Source of the DNA: CAVQEG01 sp963711465
Lineage (GTDB): Bacteria > Bacteroidota > Ignavibacteria > OLB7
Direction of reading: 5' to 3'
NCBI GenBank assembly: GCA_963711465.1
Contig: CAVQEG010000002.1
Span: forward strand, 62,001-126,000
DNA: 64,000 nt
The translations under genes were made by a program, and so were the position numbers. Positions 34,715 to 45,079 of the stretch are shown here, piece after piece; positions within the stretch are counted from its first letter, which is position 1; each line of letters opens with the position of its first letter. The notes below the pieces were generated by a model. It ran no database searches and was not told the DNA's origin. It saw nothing but the letters and a program-made list of their open reading frames with translations.

Positions 34715-37700
34715 TTGAGCGACAGGATTCCACGGTCATACCTCTGCGTCTCGCTCGGCATCTGCCTGCTTGCACTGTTGCCCCAATGGCGGCTCAGTGC
34801 ACAGTCCGACACGCTCGAGCGATCCCCTGCCACGCCCCGCGCGCCCCTCTCCCCGCTCGATGAGGACTTTCCGTACGGCGGCTACAAGCATTCGCTCGAA
34901 TTCGACTCCACCGACAACAACGTCGTCATCCGTGAGAGCGAATTCGGCCTCCCCTATGGCGTGCCGCAGTCGCTGTCGCTCGACGAATACCTCGCCCAGC
35001 GACGGGAGGCCGAACGGCGCCGAATGTGGGAGAAGCGCGCCACCGCGTACGAACTCAAGACGCAGGACGAGAACCTCGACGAGCTCGAGAAGATCCTCGG
35101 ACGTGGTACCGAGATCACGCTGCCGATTCCCCAGAATCCGCTCATGGGCCTCTTCGGCCCGCCCACGGTCAGTATCAACGTCAACGGTTCGGTCAACGTC
35201 TCGGCCGGGTGGCAGTGGGACAACAACAACCTCACGTCGATCTCCTCGCTCGGCTCCACCCAGTCGGCCCCCTTCTTCAATCAGGATATCCAGGTGGCCG
35301 TCTCCGGTCGCGTCGGCAACCTGCTGAAGCTCTCGGCCGACTTCCAGACCCAGCGGCAGTTCGACCTGGACAACCAGCTGAAGATTGCCTTCGGCGGCGG
35401 TCCCGAAAGCGACGACGCAATCATTCAGGGCGTCGAGGCGGGCAACGTGCAGCTGCAGACGCCGAGCACGCTCATCGGCGGCAGCCAGACGCTCTTCGGC
35501 GTCAAGTCGAGCTTCAAATTCGGCCCGCTGTTCCTCACCGCCATCGCCTCGCAGAAGCGCGGCGAGCGCAAGACGATCACCGTCAAGGGCGGCTCGGTCA
35601 CCAACGCCATCTGCCTGAAGCCGTACGACTACGCGCAGAACCACTTCTTCCTCGACACCGTCTACAAGCGCTTCTACGACGAGTACTTCGAGTCCACCCC
35701 GCCGGCGGCACGACCCGAGATGGCCGACTACGGCATCGTCGACATCGAGGTCTACGAACAGGTCAAGGATGCCTCCGTTCCGTCGCAGTTTCCCGCCATC
35801 GCCTACGCCGATCTGCCCGCGACGGGACCGGGCGGCCGCTACGGCGCTCCGCTGCGACAGATCCCGCCGAACGCCAGCTCGGGTGAGGTCCAGCGCGGCA
35901 ACTTCCGCAAGCTCAACGAAGGCACCGACTTCACGATCGATCGCCAGCTCGGGACGCTGACCATCCGGCTGCTGCAGATCGACAAGGCGTACGCGGTGGC
36001 CTACCGGACCAAACAGGCCGCCTACGGCGAGTTCTCCAACACGCGCCCGGATTCGAGTACCACCGCCGTGCTCAAGCTCGTCTACGTCGCCAATATGCAG
36101 CCGGGCTTCCGCTCGCTGTGGGCACGGCAGATGAAGAACATCTATCCGCTGCAGGGCGCGCGGAACATCGATCTGGACAACACCTCGATCCGCATCACCT
36201 ACGGCGTTCCCCCCTCGGATACCAGCAGCGTGCTGAAGATCAATGGTGGCGTTCGCCTCGTCGAAGCCCTCGGCGTCGATCGCGTCAACTCCTCGAACCA
36301 GCCCCAGCCCGACGGCCAGTTCGACGTCCACAGCTCCTACCTGCTCGATGCCCAGCAGGGAGAGATCATCTTCCCCTCGACCGAGCCGTTCCGTAAACAG
36401 CTGCGCAAGACGCTCGGCGCCGACGCCGAACCGTACGTCGTCGACGCGATCTACGACGAGACACGCGACGAGGCACAGCAGGATACGCGTGCGTCGAAGT
36501 ACTTCATCTGCGGCAACATCGCCGGCACCGGCGGCAACAAGATCTCGCTCGGCGCCTTCTACCTGGCGCCCAATTCGATCAGCGTCACATCCAACGGCGA
36601 GCCGCTCCAGGAGGGCGTCGACTATCGCGTCGATCCCGTCTACGGTGAGATCACGCTCCTGTCGCCGAAGGCCAACAGCGCTACCGGCAACCTCGAGATC
36701 TCTTACGAGCAGAACGACTTCGCCACGATCGCCAACAAGAACCTCCTCGGCCTGCGCGCCGATTACGATCTGCTCGAACAGCGGTACGTGAAGTCCAAAC
36801 TCGGCATGACCTTCATGCGCTACGGTCAGTCGATGCCGACCGACAAAGTGCAGATCTACAATGGCGATGAGTCGGTCACCAACGTCATGCTCGGCTTCGA
36901 TGGCTGGATCGACTACCAGGCGAATTTCCTCACCAAGGCCCTCGACGCCCTGCCGCTGCTCGATACCAAGGCGCCGTCGTCGCTGAGTCTGCGCGGCGAA
37001 TGGGCGATGGTGATGCCCGATCCGAACACGAAGCCGAGTCTGGTCAATTCCGACGGCAACCTCGGCGCCGCCTACATCGATGACTTCGAATCGGGCGCCA
37101 AGCGGCAGATCCAGCTCGGCGTCTCCTATACCTCCTGGTACCCCGCAAGCCCTCCTCACGACGACCGCATCGGCGCCACCGACAGCGAACGCGTCGAGAA
37201 CAAGGGACATACGTGGTGGTACAATCACGAGCCGGCCAACACGACGACCTCCGACATCTGGCCGAACAAATCCACGGCCACGGGGAATTCCAAGACGTCC
37301 GTGCTCGACCTCGTCTTCGATCCGAAGCAGCGCGGCATGTACAACATGAATCCGCAGTTCGAAACCGCGCCCACCGATCGCACCGCCGTCTGGGGCGGGA
37401 TGATGCGCTCGCTGTCGTTCTATGCCGCCAACCTCAATGAGGAGAACATCGACTACATCGAGATCACCATGGCCGTCGATCAGGCCGATCCCGATGCCAA
37501 GATGTTCGTCGAAATCGGCCAGGTCTCCGAAGACGTCATTCCCAACTACAAACTCGATACCGAGGACGGCATCACGCCGAACAATCCGCAGATGGACGAC
37601 GTCCTCAACCAGGGTGAGGACGTCGGCATCGACGCGAAGAACGACGATCAGGAGCGTGCCGCCTTCCCTGCGCTCTCCGGAGAATCCGATCCCGCCCGCG

Positions 37701-40700
37701 ACGACTACTCCTTCAGCGCCTACGGCAGCGACAATCCCGATGACTACACGCGGGTCAACGGACTCGAAGGCAACGTCGGCCAGGAGCGCGCTCCGATCCC
37801 CGACAGCGAGGATCTCAACGGCAACCGCGGCGTCGACCTCGACAACTCCTACTTCCAGTACGAAGTCGATCTCGATCCCGATCCACAGCGCAACTCCCAG
37901 ATCGTCGGCAAGGGTGGCTACAACTGGCGCCAGTACCGGATCCCCATCCGCACCGGCTACAAGACCGTCGGCAATCCCTCCTTCACCAACGTCCAGTACG
38001 TCCGCGTCTGGTTCAAAAGCGGCGCCGCCGGCGGTCGTACCCACGTCCGACTCGCTGAATTCAACCTCGTCGGTTCCGACTGGCGCGACCTCAACAAGCC
38101 CGTCGACAGCACCGTCGACAAGAACCTCGACATCGCGTTCGTCAACCTCGAGGACAACGCCCAGGCGCCCGACTTCTACACGCTCCCGCCCGGACTGCAG
38201 CGCGAGATCGACCAGGCCACCGACGTCTACAAGAACGAGCAGTCGCTCGCCGTTCGCGTCAACGACCTGCCTCGCGGTGAGGAGCGCGCCGCCGCCCGTA
38301 TCCGCCCCCAGGCCTTCGATCTGTTCAACTACAAACAGATGAAGTTCTTCCTGCATGGCAGCGGTGACATGGACATCGAGCAACTGCAGGGACAGCCGCC
38401 GAAGGTGGTCGCCTTCATGCGGTTCGGCTTCGATTCGCTCAACTACTACGAGTACCGCGTTCCCCTGCTGCGCGGGTGGAACGGCTACGAAATCAACTTC
38501 GCCGACCTCGCCGCCATCAAGCAGGCGCGCAATGGACAGAACACCGCCGGCGTCAGCGTCTACCCCGTTCCCGGTGAACCGGACAAACAGTTCGCCGTTC
38601 GTGGCCAGCCGTCGCTCACCAGCGTTCAGTTCATCGCCTTCGGCATCGAAAACAACGCCTACCCCGGCGACCTCAACACGACCATGTGGGTCGACGAACT
38701 CCGCGCCGTCGGCGCCGAGGACGCCAACGACTGGGCTGCCACCATGCAGGCGGGACTGAAACTCGCCGACGTCGGTACCATCAACTACAACGCCTCACGG
38801 TACAACCCGAACTTCCACCGGCTCGAGGAGCGATTCGGCAATCGATCGCAGACGACCGACTGGGCCGTCAACTCCGTCTTCCAGCTCGAGAAGTTCCTGC
38901 CCGCCCCCCTGAAGCAGTCGACCATTCCGTTCACCTACAACCACATCGAGCGCATCGAGCATCCGCTGTACCTCGAGGGCTCCGACGTGGCCGTGAGCGC
39001 GGCCGTCGATCAGGTGTTGAATTCAAACCTGCCAGCCGACGAGGCGCGACATCAGGCCGACAGCGTGCAGCACGCCTCGGAACTCCTGCGAGTCAGCGAT
39101 GCGTTCGCCTTCTCGAATTTCAAACTCGTCTTCCCCGGCGAATCGTGGCTGGTCAAGAAAATCGCCAACGGCTTCACCTTCGGCTACGACTACAGCCAGG
39201 AGCGACTGCGCTCGACGAAAGTGGAGCAGAGCTTCAACTGGCGATGGGATTTCCGGGGTCAGTACTCGGTGGCGATTCCCCCCAACTTCGACGTCGAACC
39301 ATTCGGCGGCATCCTCGACAAGGTGCCCGTGCTCGACTTCTGGAAGGACTTCAAAATCCATCTTCTGCCGACGAGCTTCACCGCCAGCATGAACGTGCAT
39401 CGCGACCGTGCGATCGAGAAGCTCCGCGAACTGGAGAATCCCGAACCGGTCGTCCGGAATTTCTACGCCGGGCGGAACGTGAACTTCAGCTGGAAGATGA
39501 CCGAGGGCGGCATCGTCAACCTGACGACCGACTACACGCTCGACGCGAAGAGCTCGCTGGTGCATCTGGAGACCGATGAATTCGGCCATCAACGCCTGGC
39601 ATCCGATATCACCTCGGATCTGTTCTTCAACGAAGGCCGGGTCTTCAACTTCGGCTACGACACGCACTCGCAGCAGGATATCCGCTTCAATACGCGACCC
39701 CGAATTCCCTTCATCCCCGATATCGACCGCTTCGTCACGCCGACGGCTCGCTACTCGGTCACCTATTCGTGGAACGACAACCTCACGCAGTCGCTCAACA
39801 CCAGCAGCTTCACCAAGTCGGCGCAGTGGAACTCAACCGCGACGCTGGGACTCGACGTGCGGCTGCACGACATTGCCAACCTGATCTGGGGCGACGCGCG
39901 GCCGCGCGGCCGCACCGAGGATGAAGGCGATACCGGCGACGGAGCGCTGGCGACGATCCTGCGCTACCTCATCAAGATTCCCCTGCTCGACTACGACCAC
40001 GTCAACTTCACGTTCAATCAGAACAACAGCTCGGTCAACCCCGGGGTGCGCGGTGGCAACGGGCTGGCGAATTTCTGGGGACGCAGTCTGCTCTTCCGCT
40101 CCGAATCCCCCGACTTCGGTCCCGGCATGGCCTACCAGCTCGGTCTGACCAACGACCCGCACGGCCGCCTCCACTTCGGCCTCAGCTCCGGCTTCCCCTT
40201 CGTCAGCGTCAATGAGGAGCCCGGGCTGCGGGCACCGAACATCTACGTCCAGGACAACTACTCGCAGAAGAACACGTTGACCGCAAGCACCAGCCGCGCG
40301 CTCTGGCCGGGTGCGTCGCTGAACCTCAACTGGCAGGTCGACTGGGGGTACAACGACAACGTGCCGATCACCACCGACGCCAACGGTGAGGTCACCCGCG
40401 GAATCCGGACGCTGACCGGCAATCTGAGCCGCACCTACCTCAGCGTCCCGTCGATCTTCGGCATCGATCCGTTCGGCAACAACATCGAAGGAGTGGTGGC
40501 GGAATATGCGCGTCGCAAGGCCACACTTGTCGAGCCCACGCCGCCTCCCACCGGCGCGACACAGGCCGAGATCGACGCCTACGACCAGGCCCGCGGCCTC
40601 TACAACCGCCAGCTCGCCGACGTGCTCTCCAAGACGTTCGAGAACCAGCTGGAGGCCTTCAACTGGCTGCCGGGCGATATCGGCTCGTACCTGCCACGCG

Positions 40701-41344
40701 TCAACTGGACCTTCGTCTGGAATGGCCTGGAGAACCTTCCGTTCCTCTCCGGCTTCGCCCAGAGCGTCTCGATCCGGCATGCCTACACCAGCCGCTTCAC
40801 GCGCAACCATCGCGAGACCGACCAGGGAGACGTGCCCGAGACGCAGACGGTCTCGCGTGGATTCAGTCCGCTGCTGCAAGTCAACGTCACCGGCAAGCCC
40901 GACGTGTTCAATGGCACCACGAGCGCCGCGCTGACCTATAACACGACGACCGATTTCGCGCTGGTGACCGCTTCGCCCGAGATCTCACAGGACCTCACCA
41001 GTGAAATCCAGCTGCAGCTGAGCTACCAGCGCCGCGGAATGAAGCTGCCCATCTTCGGTCTGGACCTGAAGAACGATCTCGAGTTCTCCCTGCTCTTCGG
41101 CTACAGCCGCAAGAACACGAAGCGGTTCAACCTGGTGGACTTCAAGCCGGCGGGCAACAATGACGGCTCGACGACGATCAACCTGCGGCCGAGCATCCGC
41201 TACAGTCTCTCGCAGGCAGTGACGGCCTCGGCGTTCGTCAGCTACGAAGCGACGATTCCCGATGCGGAAGGATCGCGTGACATTCGGCGGAGCACGACGA
41301 AGGTCGGGATCGACATCCGCCTCGGAATCTCCGGTGGACGGTAG
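34715..41344 (+). CDS. sprA: Type IX secretion system translocon protein SprA
   Basis: About 2209 residues. There is no ATG near the N-terminus; a TTG at 34715 directly precedes a complete signal peptide (SYLCVSLGICLLALL...RLSAQ) and is the preferred start, with another TTG at 34646. Hallmark sequence near 220-330: KLSADFQTQRQFDLDNQLKIAF (as NLLKLSADF and QFDLDNQLKIAF), DDAIIQGVEAGNVQLQTP, GSQTLFGVKSSFKFG and SQKRGERKTITVKGG. Size matches SprA, the giant outer-membrane barrel through which T9SS cargo leaves the cell, also needed for gliding in some species. Other T9SS genes are not in the window. It is followed 90 bases later by a protease gene on the same strand. Confidence 0.95.
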   Translation: MSDRIPRSYLCVSLGICLLALLPQWRLSAQSDTLERSPATPRAPLSPLDEDFPYGGYKHSLEFDSTDNNVVIRESEFGLPYGVPQSLSLDEYLAQRREAERRRMWEKRATAYELKTQDENLDELEKILGRGTEITLPIPQNPLMGLFGPPTVSINVNGSVNVSAGWQWDNNNLTSISSLGSTQSAPFFNQDIQVAVSGRVGNLLKLSADFQTQRQFDLDNQLKIAFGGGPESDDAIIQGVEAGNVQLQTPSTLIGGSQTLFGVKSSFKFGPLFLTAIASQKRGERKTITVKGGSVTNAICLKPYDYAQNHFFLDTVYKRFYDEYFESTPPAARPEMADYGIVDIEVYEQVKDASVPSQFPAIAYADLPATGPGGRYGAPLRQIPPNASSGEVQRGNFRKLNEGTDFTIDRQLGTLTIRLLQIDKAYAVAYRTKQAAYGEFSNTRPDSSTTAVLKLVYVANMQPGFRSLWARQMKNIYPLQGARNIDLDNTSIRITYGVPPSDTSSVLKINGGVRLVEALGVDRVNSSNQPQPDGQFDVHSSYLLDAQQGEIIFPSTEPFRKQLRKTLGADAEPYVVDAIYDETRDEAQQDTRASKYFICGNIAGTGGNKISLGAFYLAPNSISVTSNGEPLQEGVDYRVDPVYGEITLLSPKANSATGNLEISYEQNDFATIANKNLLGLRADYDLLEQRYVKSKLGMTFMRYGQSMPTDKVQIYNGDESVTNVMLGFDGWIDYQANFLTKALDALPLLDTKAPSSLSLRGEWAMVMPDPNTKPSLVNSDGNLGAAYIDDFESGAKRQIQLGVSYTSWYPASPPHDDRIGATDSERVENKGHTWWYNHEPANTTTSDIWPNKSTATGNSKTSVLDLVFDPKQRGMYNMNPQFETAPTDRTAVWGGMMRSLSFYAANLNEENIDYIEITMAVDQADPDAKMFVEIGQVSEDVIPNYKLDTEDGITPNNPQMDDVLNQGEDVGIDAKNDDQERAAFPALSGESDPARDDYSFSAYGSDNPDDYTRVNGLEGNVGQERAPIPDSEDLNGNRGVDLDNSYFQYEVDLDPDPQRNSQIVGKGGYNWRQYRIPIRTGYKTVGNPSFTNVQYVRVWFKSGAAGGRTHVRLAEFNLVGSDWRDLNKPVDSTVDKNLDIAFVNLEDNAQAPDFYTLPPGLQREIDQATDVYKNEQSLAVRVNDLPRGEERAAARIRPQAFDLFNYKQMKFFLHGSGDMDIEQLQGQPPKVVAFMRFGFDSLNYYEYRVPLLRGWNGYEINFADLAAIKQARNGQNTAGVSVYPVPGEPDKQFAVRGQPSLTSVQFIAFGIENNAYPGDLNTTMWVDELRAVGAEDANDWAATMQAGLKLADVGTINYNASRYNPNFHRLEERFGNRSQTTDWAVNSVFQLEKFLPAPLKQSTIPFTYNHIERIEHPLYLEGSDVAVSAAVDQVLNSNLPADEARHQADSVQHASELLRVSDAFAFSNFKLVFPGESWLVKKIANGFTFGYDYSQERLRSTKVEQSFNWRWDFRGQYSVAIPPNFDVEPFGGILDKVPVLDFWKDFKIHLLPTSFTASMNVHRDRAIEKLRELENPEPVVRNFYAGRNVNFSWKMTEGGIVNLTTDYTLDAKSSLVHLETDEFGHQRLASDITSDLFFNEGRVFNFGYDTHSQQDIRFNTRPRIPFIPDIDRFVTPTARYSVTYSWNDNLTQSLNTSSFTKSAQWNSTATLGLDVRLHDIANLIWGDARPRGRTEDEGDTGDGALATILRYLIKIPLLDYDHVNFTFNQNNSSVNPGVRGGNGLANFWGRSLLFRSESPDFGPGMAYQLGLTNDPHGRLHFGLSSGFPFVSVNEEPGLRAPNIYVQDNYSQKNTLTASTSRALWPGASLNLNWQVDWGYNDNVPITTDANGEVTRGIRTLTGNLSRTYLSVPSIFGIDPFGNNIEGVVAEYARRKATLVEPTPPPTGATQAEIDAYDQARGLYNRQLADVLSKTFENQLEAFNWLPGDIGSYLPRVNWTFVWNGLENLPFLSGFAQSVSIRHAYTSRFTRNHRETDQGDVPETQTVSRGFSPLLQVNVTGKPDVFNGTTSAALTYNTTTDFALVTASPEISQDLTSEIQLQLSYQRRGMKLPIFGLDLKNDLEFSLLFGYSRKNTKRFNLVDFKPAGNNDGSTTINLRPSIRYSLSQAVTASAFVSYEATIPDAEGSRDIRRSTTKVGIDIRLGISGGR

Positions 41345-41434
41345 CCGAAGCCGAGTTCCGGCCCGACCTCCGCCTCCGATCCGCTCACCGTATCTTGCGG
41401 ATCTGTCCCGCCAAACCCGATCAGGATTCACCGG

Positions 41435-44362
41435 ATGCGCCTTCGCTATTTGCCCGCTGCCGTCGCTCTGCTGCTCTGCTCCTGCGGCAGCTCCAGCACC
41501 ACCGTCGTCCCAACCACGCCGCCGCCCTCAGCACCCACGACCGGTGCAGCGAACGCCGACACTGCCTACCTCCCGCCCTGGCACTTCATGTCCCTGTCGA
41601 CCGCAGGCATCGACACGTTCCTCCACGCGCATCCGACGTACGACGGCAGGGGCGTCGTCATCGTCGTCTTCGACACCGGCGTCGACCCGTCCATTCCGGG
41701 CCTGCTGCGCACGAGTACCGGTGCGCCGAAGGTGATCGACATGCTCGACTTCTCCGGTTCCAACGTCGTCGACCTGGTCCCCGCCACCGTTCAGCGTTCC
41801 TCGACCGATACCGTCGCCTTCGCACAGGACGTCCCCGTGCGGCTCCACCATCTGGGGGCACTCGACGACGAGGAGGGTAAGAGCGGGGAGTCGGCCGGGC
41901 GATCGATCGACGACGTGTACATCGGTCGCATCGACGAGAGCGACTATCGGAATTCCTCCGTCCGCGACTTCGACGGCGACGGCGTCAGCACCTCCATCTT
42001 CGGCGTGCTCCTGTACCGCACTCCGTCGGGCTGGCAGGTGGTCGTCGACACCGATGCGGATTCCAGCATGGTGGGCGAGAAGCCGGTCGGCAGTTTCAGC
42101 GAACATCAGCAGTGGTTTACGTTCCGTCAGCGCCAGGAGGGACGCTCGCCGATCACCGTCGCAGCACGCATCGACAGCACGGCGCACCGCGTGACGTTCG
42201 TGTACGATATGAACGGGCACGGCACCCATGTCTCGGGAATCGCGGCCGGCTTCGGGATCGACGGCGAGGCGGGCTACAACGGCGTCGCGCCGGGTGCGCA
42301 GATCATCGGCGCGAAGTTCTCCGGCGACCGCTACAGCGACAACACCGTCACCGGAAGCATGCGCCACGCCTACGACTGGGCGGCAGCCCTGGCCGATTCC
42401 CTTGCGACGCAGAACACGCCGGTGGTGGTCAACATGAGTTTCGGAATCGGTTCCTCCATCGAAGGACGCGCCGCGATGGAGACGTACCTCAACGGACTGA
42501 TCGAACGGCATCCGAACCTCTACGTGGTCACGGCCGCCGGCAACGAGGGCCCGGGCCTGTCGACCGTCGGAATTCCCGCCTCGGCCTCGAACCTGATCAC
42601 CGTCGGCGCGCTCCTGCCGCGCGGAATCGGTGCCGACAGCTACGGCGCGGTGCTCGGTCAGGACATCATCTGGGATTTTTCCTCTCGCGGTGGAGAGGTC
42701 GATAAGCCCGATGTGCTGGCGCCCGGCACTGCCGTCAGCACAATCACCCGCTTCGCCTTCGATCCCAAGGCAAGCGGTACGTCGATGGCGAGTCCGTACA
42801 CGACAGGCGTCGTGGCGCTGCTGCTCAGCGCGATGCGGCAGGAGTACCCCGACTGGGTTCCCACACAGTCGGTCGTCCGGCGTGCGCTTCGCTACTCGGC
42901 CCGACATCTGCGCAACTACGCCGAGGTCGAACAGGGCGGCGGCGTGGTGAACGTGCGCGCCGCCTACGATCTGCTCAAGCGCTACCACGCGAGCGGTTTC
43001 GCCGACGACGCGCTCGACTACGTGATCTCCACGTATTCCCCCAACTACCCCGACGACCGCGGACCGACCGCCTTCTGGCGCAGCACCTACGTGCCGGACG
43101 GGAGCTGGCGACAGACCTTCGTGGTCAACCGACGTCAGCCGACGCTCGACGACGACTTCTTCCGGGCCTACACGCTCGAGCCGACGGCCGACTGGCTGCG
43201 ACCGATCCAGAGCACGGTCTACATTCGCGGTGCTGCGCCGGCGTCGATCGACGTCGTCTATGACGGCGCGAAGCTTCGCACGCCCGGTCTGTATTCAGCA
43301 CGAATTCTCGCTCGACGTGCATCCGGAACGTCCGCACCCGACTCCGATGCGGTCGAGTTCTCACTGCTGAACACCATCATCGTCCCCTACACGTTCCCGC
43401 CTGCCGACGGATACGCGGTGCATGTGGCGAGCGATTCGCTGGGCGCCGGGCTCACACGGCGATACTACTTCGCGCCGCCGGCCGGTGCCGCCGCCATCGA
43501 ATTCACCCTCTCGGTTCCCCACGGTTCCTCATCGCACGTCAGTGGCACGGTGATCGATCGCCACGGCTACAACGCCGGGTACCTGCCGACCGTGGACGGT
43601 TTGGAACGGGACCAGGGCTCGACGCTGATCTCCACGAAGGATCTCGGCGACGGCGTCGTCGAGGTGGTGGTGGAATCGGACGGCTTCACGGGCTCCGGCA
43701 GCGGCTCGCGGTACTCACTCGACGCGCGAGCGGTGATGCTCGAGGTCGCGACGCAGGTCGATTCCGGCGGTGCGCATCGCGGGATGCACGTGACGGCGCG
43801 CAGCACGGCTAAGCAGCTGGTCAAGGGTCGATTTGCCTACACGGTCAAGGGCTACGCGCGGATGCTGCGCGACACGCTCGACGGCGATCGTCTGCGGATT
43901 CCCATTACGATGCACGCGCACGACGGCGCGCTTTGGATCACGCCGACGTTCTCACCCGAGGATTACAACAAGGCGACCGACATCCTCGTGCGGCTGATCG
44001 ATTCGTCCGGCTTCGTGCAGTCCGAAGAGTCGTTCCAGAAGCCATCGGCGCAGCTGTTCCTGCCGAACTTCGAGGGAGGCGAGACGACGTACACGCTGGA
44101 GATCGTGTTCGGCGCAGCGGCGACCGATCCGCAATCGCTGTCGATTCCGGTGTCGATCCTCGAGGAGCACGTGCATCCGAGCGAAGACCGCTCGCTGGGC
44201 GGCTTCGGCAGCACCGATCTGGTGCCCTACATCCCGGTGCGGATGGATGCGACGCTTCCGGAGATGGAGATTCCCGAGGGGTACCACGGCATCGGCGAGG
44301 TGATCTACCACCCGGGCGACGACGATGAGCAGGTACGGTTTGAATTTGAAATTCCGCGGTAG
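41435..44362 (+). CDS. Subtilisin-like serine protease (S8, tripeptidyl-peptidase II-like), lipoprotein
   Basis: 975 residues. A lipobox-like AVALLLCSC ends the signal peptide, so membrane anchoring is likely. The catalytic triad is D80 (VVIVVFDTGVDP), H262 (NGHGTHVSGIAAGF) and S450 (SGTSMASPYTTG), with the oxyanion Asn in TAAGNEGPG. The roughly 180-residue insert between Asp and His and the long C-terminal beta-rich region (about 540-975) resemble tripeptidyl-peptidase II-type subtilases. Secreted or surface peptide degradation is likely. It stands between sprA and a two-component system on the same strand. Confidence 0.9.
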   Translation: MRLRYLPAAVALLLCSCGSSSTTVVPTTPPPSAPTTGAANADTAYLPPWHFMSLSTAGIDTFLHAHPTYDGRGVVIVVFDTGVDPSIPGLLRTSTGAPKVIDMLDFSGSNVVDLVPATVQRSSTDTVAFAQDVPVRLHHLGALDDEEGKSGESAGRSIDDVYIGRIDESDYRNSSVRDFDGDGVSTSIFGVLLYRTPSGWQVVVDTDADSSMVGEKPVGSFSEHQQWFTFRQRQEGRSPITVAARIDSTAHRVTFVYDMNGHGTHVSGIAAGFGIDGEAGYNGVAPGAQIIGAKFSGDRYSDNTVTGSMRHAYDWAAALADSLATQNTPVVVNMSFGIGSSIEGRAAMETYLNGLIERHPNLYVVTAAGNEGPGLSTVGIPASASNLITVGALLPRGIGADSYGAVLGQDIIWDFSSRGGEVDKPDVLAPGTAVSTITRFAFDPKASGTSMASPYTTGVVALLLSAMRQEYPDWVPTQSVVRRALRYSARHLRNYAEVEQGGGVVNVRAAYDLLKRYHASGFADDALDYVISTYSPNYPDDRGPTAFWRSTYVPDGSWRQTFVVNRRQPTLDDDFFRAYTLEPTADWLRPIQSTVYIRGAAPASIDVVYDGAKLRTPGLYSARILARRASGTSAPDSDAVEFSLLNTIIVPYTFPPADGYAVHVASDSLGAGLTRRYYFAPPAGAAAIEFTLSVPHGSSSHVSGTVIDRHGYNAGYLPTVDGLERDQGSTLISTKDLGDGVVEVVVESDGFTGSGSGSRYSLDARAVMLEVATQVDSGGAHRGMHVTARSTAKQLVKGRFAYTVKGYARMLRDTLDGDRLRIPITMHAHDGALWITPTFSPEDYNKATDILVRLIDSSGFVQSEESFQKPSAQLFLPNFEGGETTYTLEIVFGAAATDPQSLSIPVSILEEHVHPSEDRSLGGFGSTDLVPYIPVRMDATLPEMEIPEGYHGIGEVIYHPGDDDEQVRFEFEIPR

Positions 44363-44401
44363 GGACGTGACAATTGAGGAACCCTGAGCGCTGGCGCTGA
44401 C

Positions 44402-45079
44402 ATGCGAATTCTGGTCATTGAAGACGAACCGGACGTGCTGTCGTTCCTCGTGGACGTCCTCACCGAGGAGCACCACGTCGTCGATGCGGTTGGAAACGGA
44501 ATTTCCGGTGAGCGCGCTGCTCGCGCCGAGGAATACGATCTGCTCGTCGTCGACCTGATGCTCCCCGGTCGCGACGGCCTGTCGATCGTGCGGAACCTGC
44601 GCGCCTCGGACCTCGCCACCCCGATTCTCATGCTCACCGCCCGGGGTGCCGTGGGGGATCGCGTTGCCGGACTGGACGCCGGCGCCGATGATTACCTGGT
44701 CAAACCATTTGCCGTGGCGGAACTTCGCGCGCGAGTCCGATCGCTGCTGCGAAGAGGAACCGCTGCAACGTCGTCGGTCACATCCGTTGCCGACCTCAGA
44801 CTCGACACCGCCTCGCACGAAGTGACCCTCGACGGACGCCACGTCGACCTGACGAACCGCGAATACGCGATACTCGAGTATCTGATGTGTAATCGTGGGC
44901 GGTTGTTGAGTAAGGGTATGATTGCAGAGCATGTCTGGAACCATCAGTTCGGCAGCGACTACAACCTCATCGAGGTATACGTCCGCCGACTGCGTGCGAA
45001 ACTGGAGGGCAATGGTCGCCCGCGGCTGATTCACACCGTCAGAAACGGGGGATATGTCATGAGGAACCCCGAGCCGTGA
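44402..45079 (+). CDS. OmpR-family response regulator
   Basis: 225 residues. Receiver domain (1-115) with acidic pocket E7-D8, phosphoacceptor D51 (LLVVDLMLPG), T79 region and K101 (YLVKPF), followed by a winged-helix Trans_reg_C domain ending IHTVRNGGYVM. The stop overlaps the kinase start by 4 bases (ATGA-type junction), so the pair is translationally coupled. Signal unknown; the PepSY and COG4705 genes that follow are candidate targets. Confidence 0.95.
   Translation: MRILVIEDEPDVLSFLVDVLTEEHHVVDAVGNGISGERAARAEEYDLLVVDLMLPGRDGLSIVRNLRASDLATPILMLTARGAVGDRVAGLDAGADDYLVKPFAVAELRARVRSLLRRGTAATSSVTSVADLRLDTASHEVTLDGRHVDLTNREYAILEYLMCNRGRLLSKGMIAEHVWNHQFGSDYNLIEVYVRRLRAKLEGNGRPRLIHTVRNGGYVMRNPEP

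Noticed and set aside
34736..38383. Very long open frame (about 1200 codons) antisense to sprA
   Set aside because: It mirrors the codon structure of the GC-rich sprA gene, has no known domain and a Val/Asp/Arg/Leu-biased composition typical of antisense shadows.
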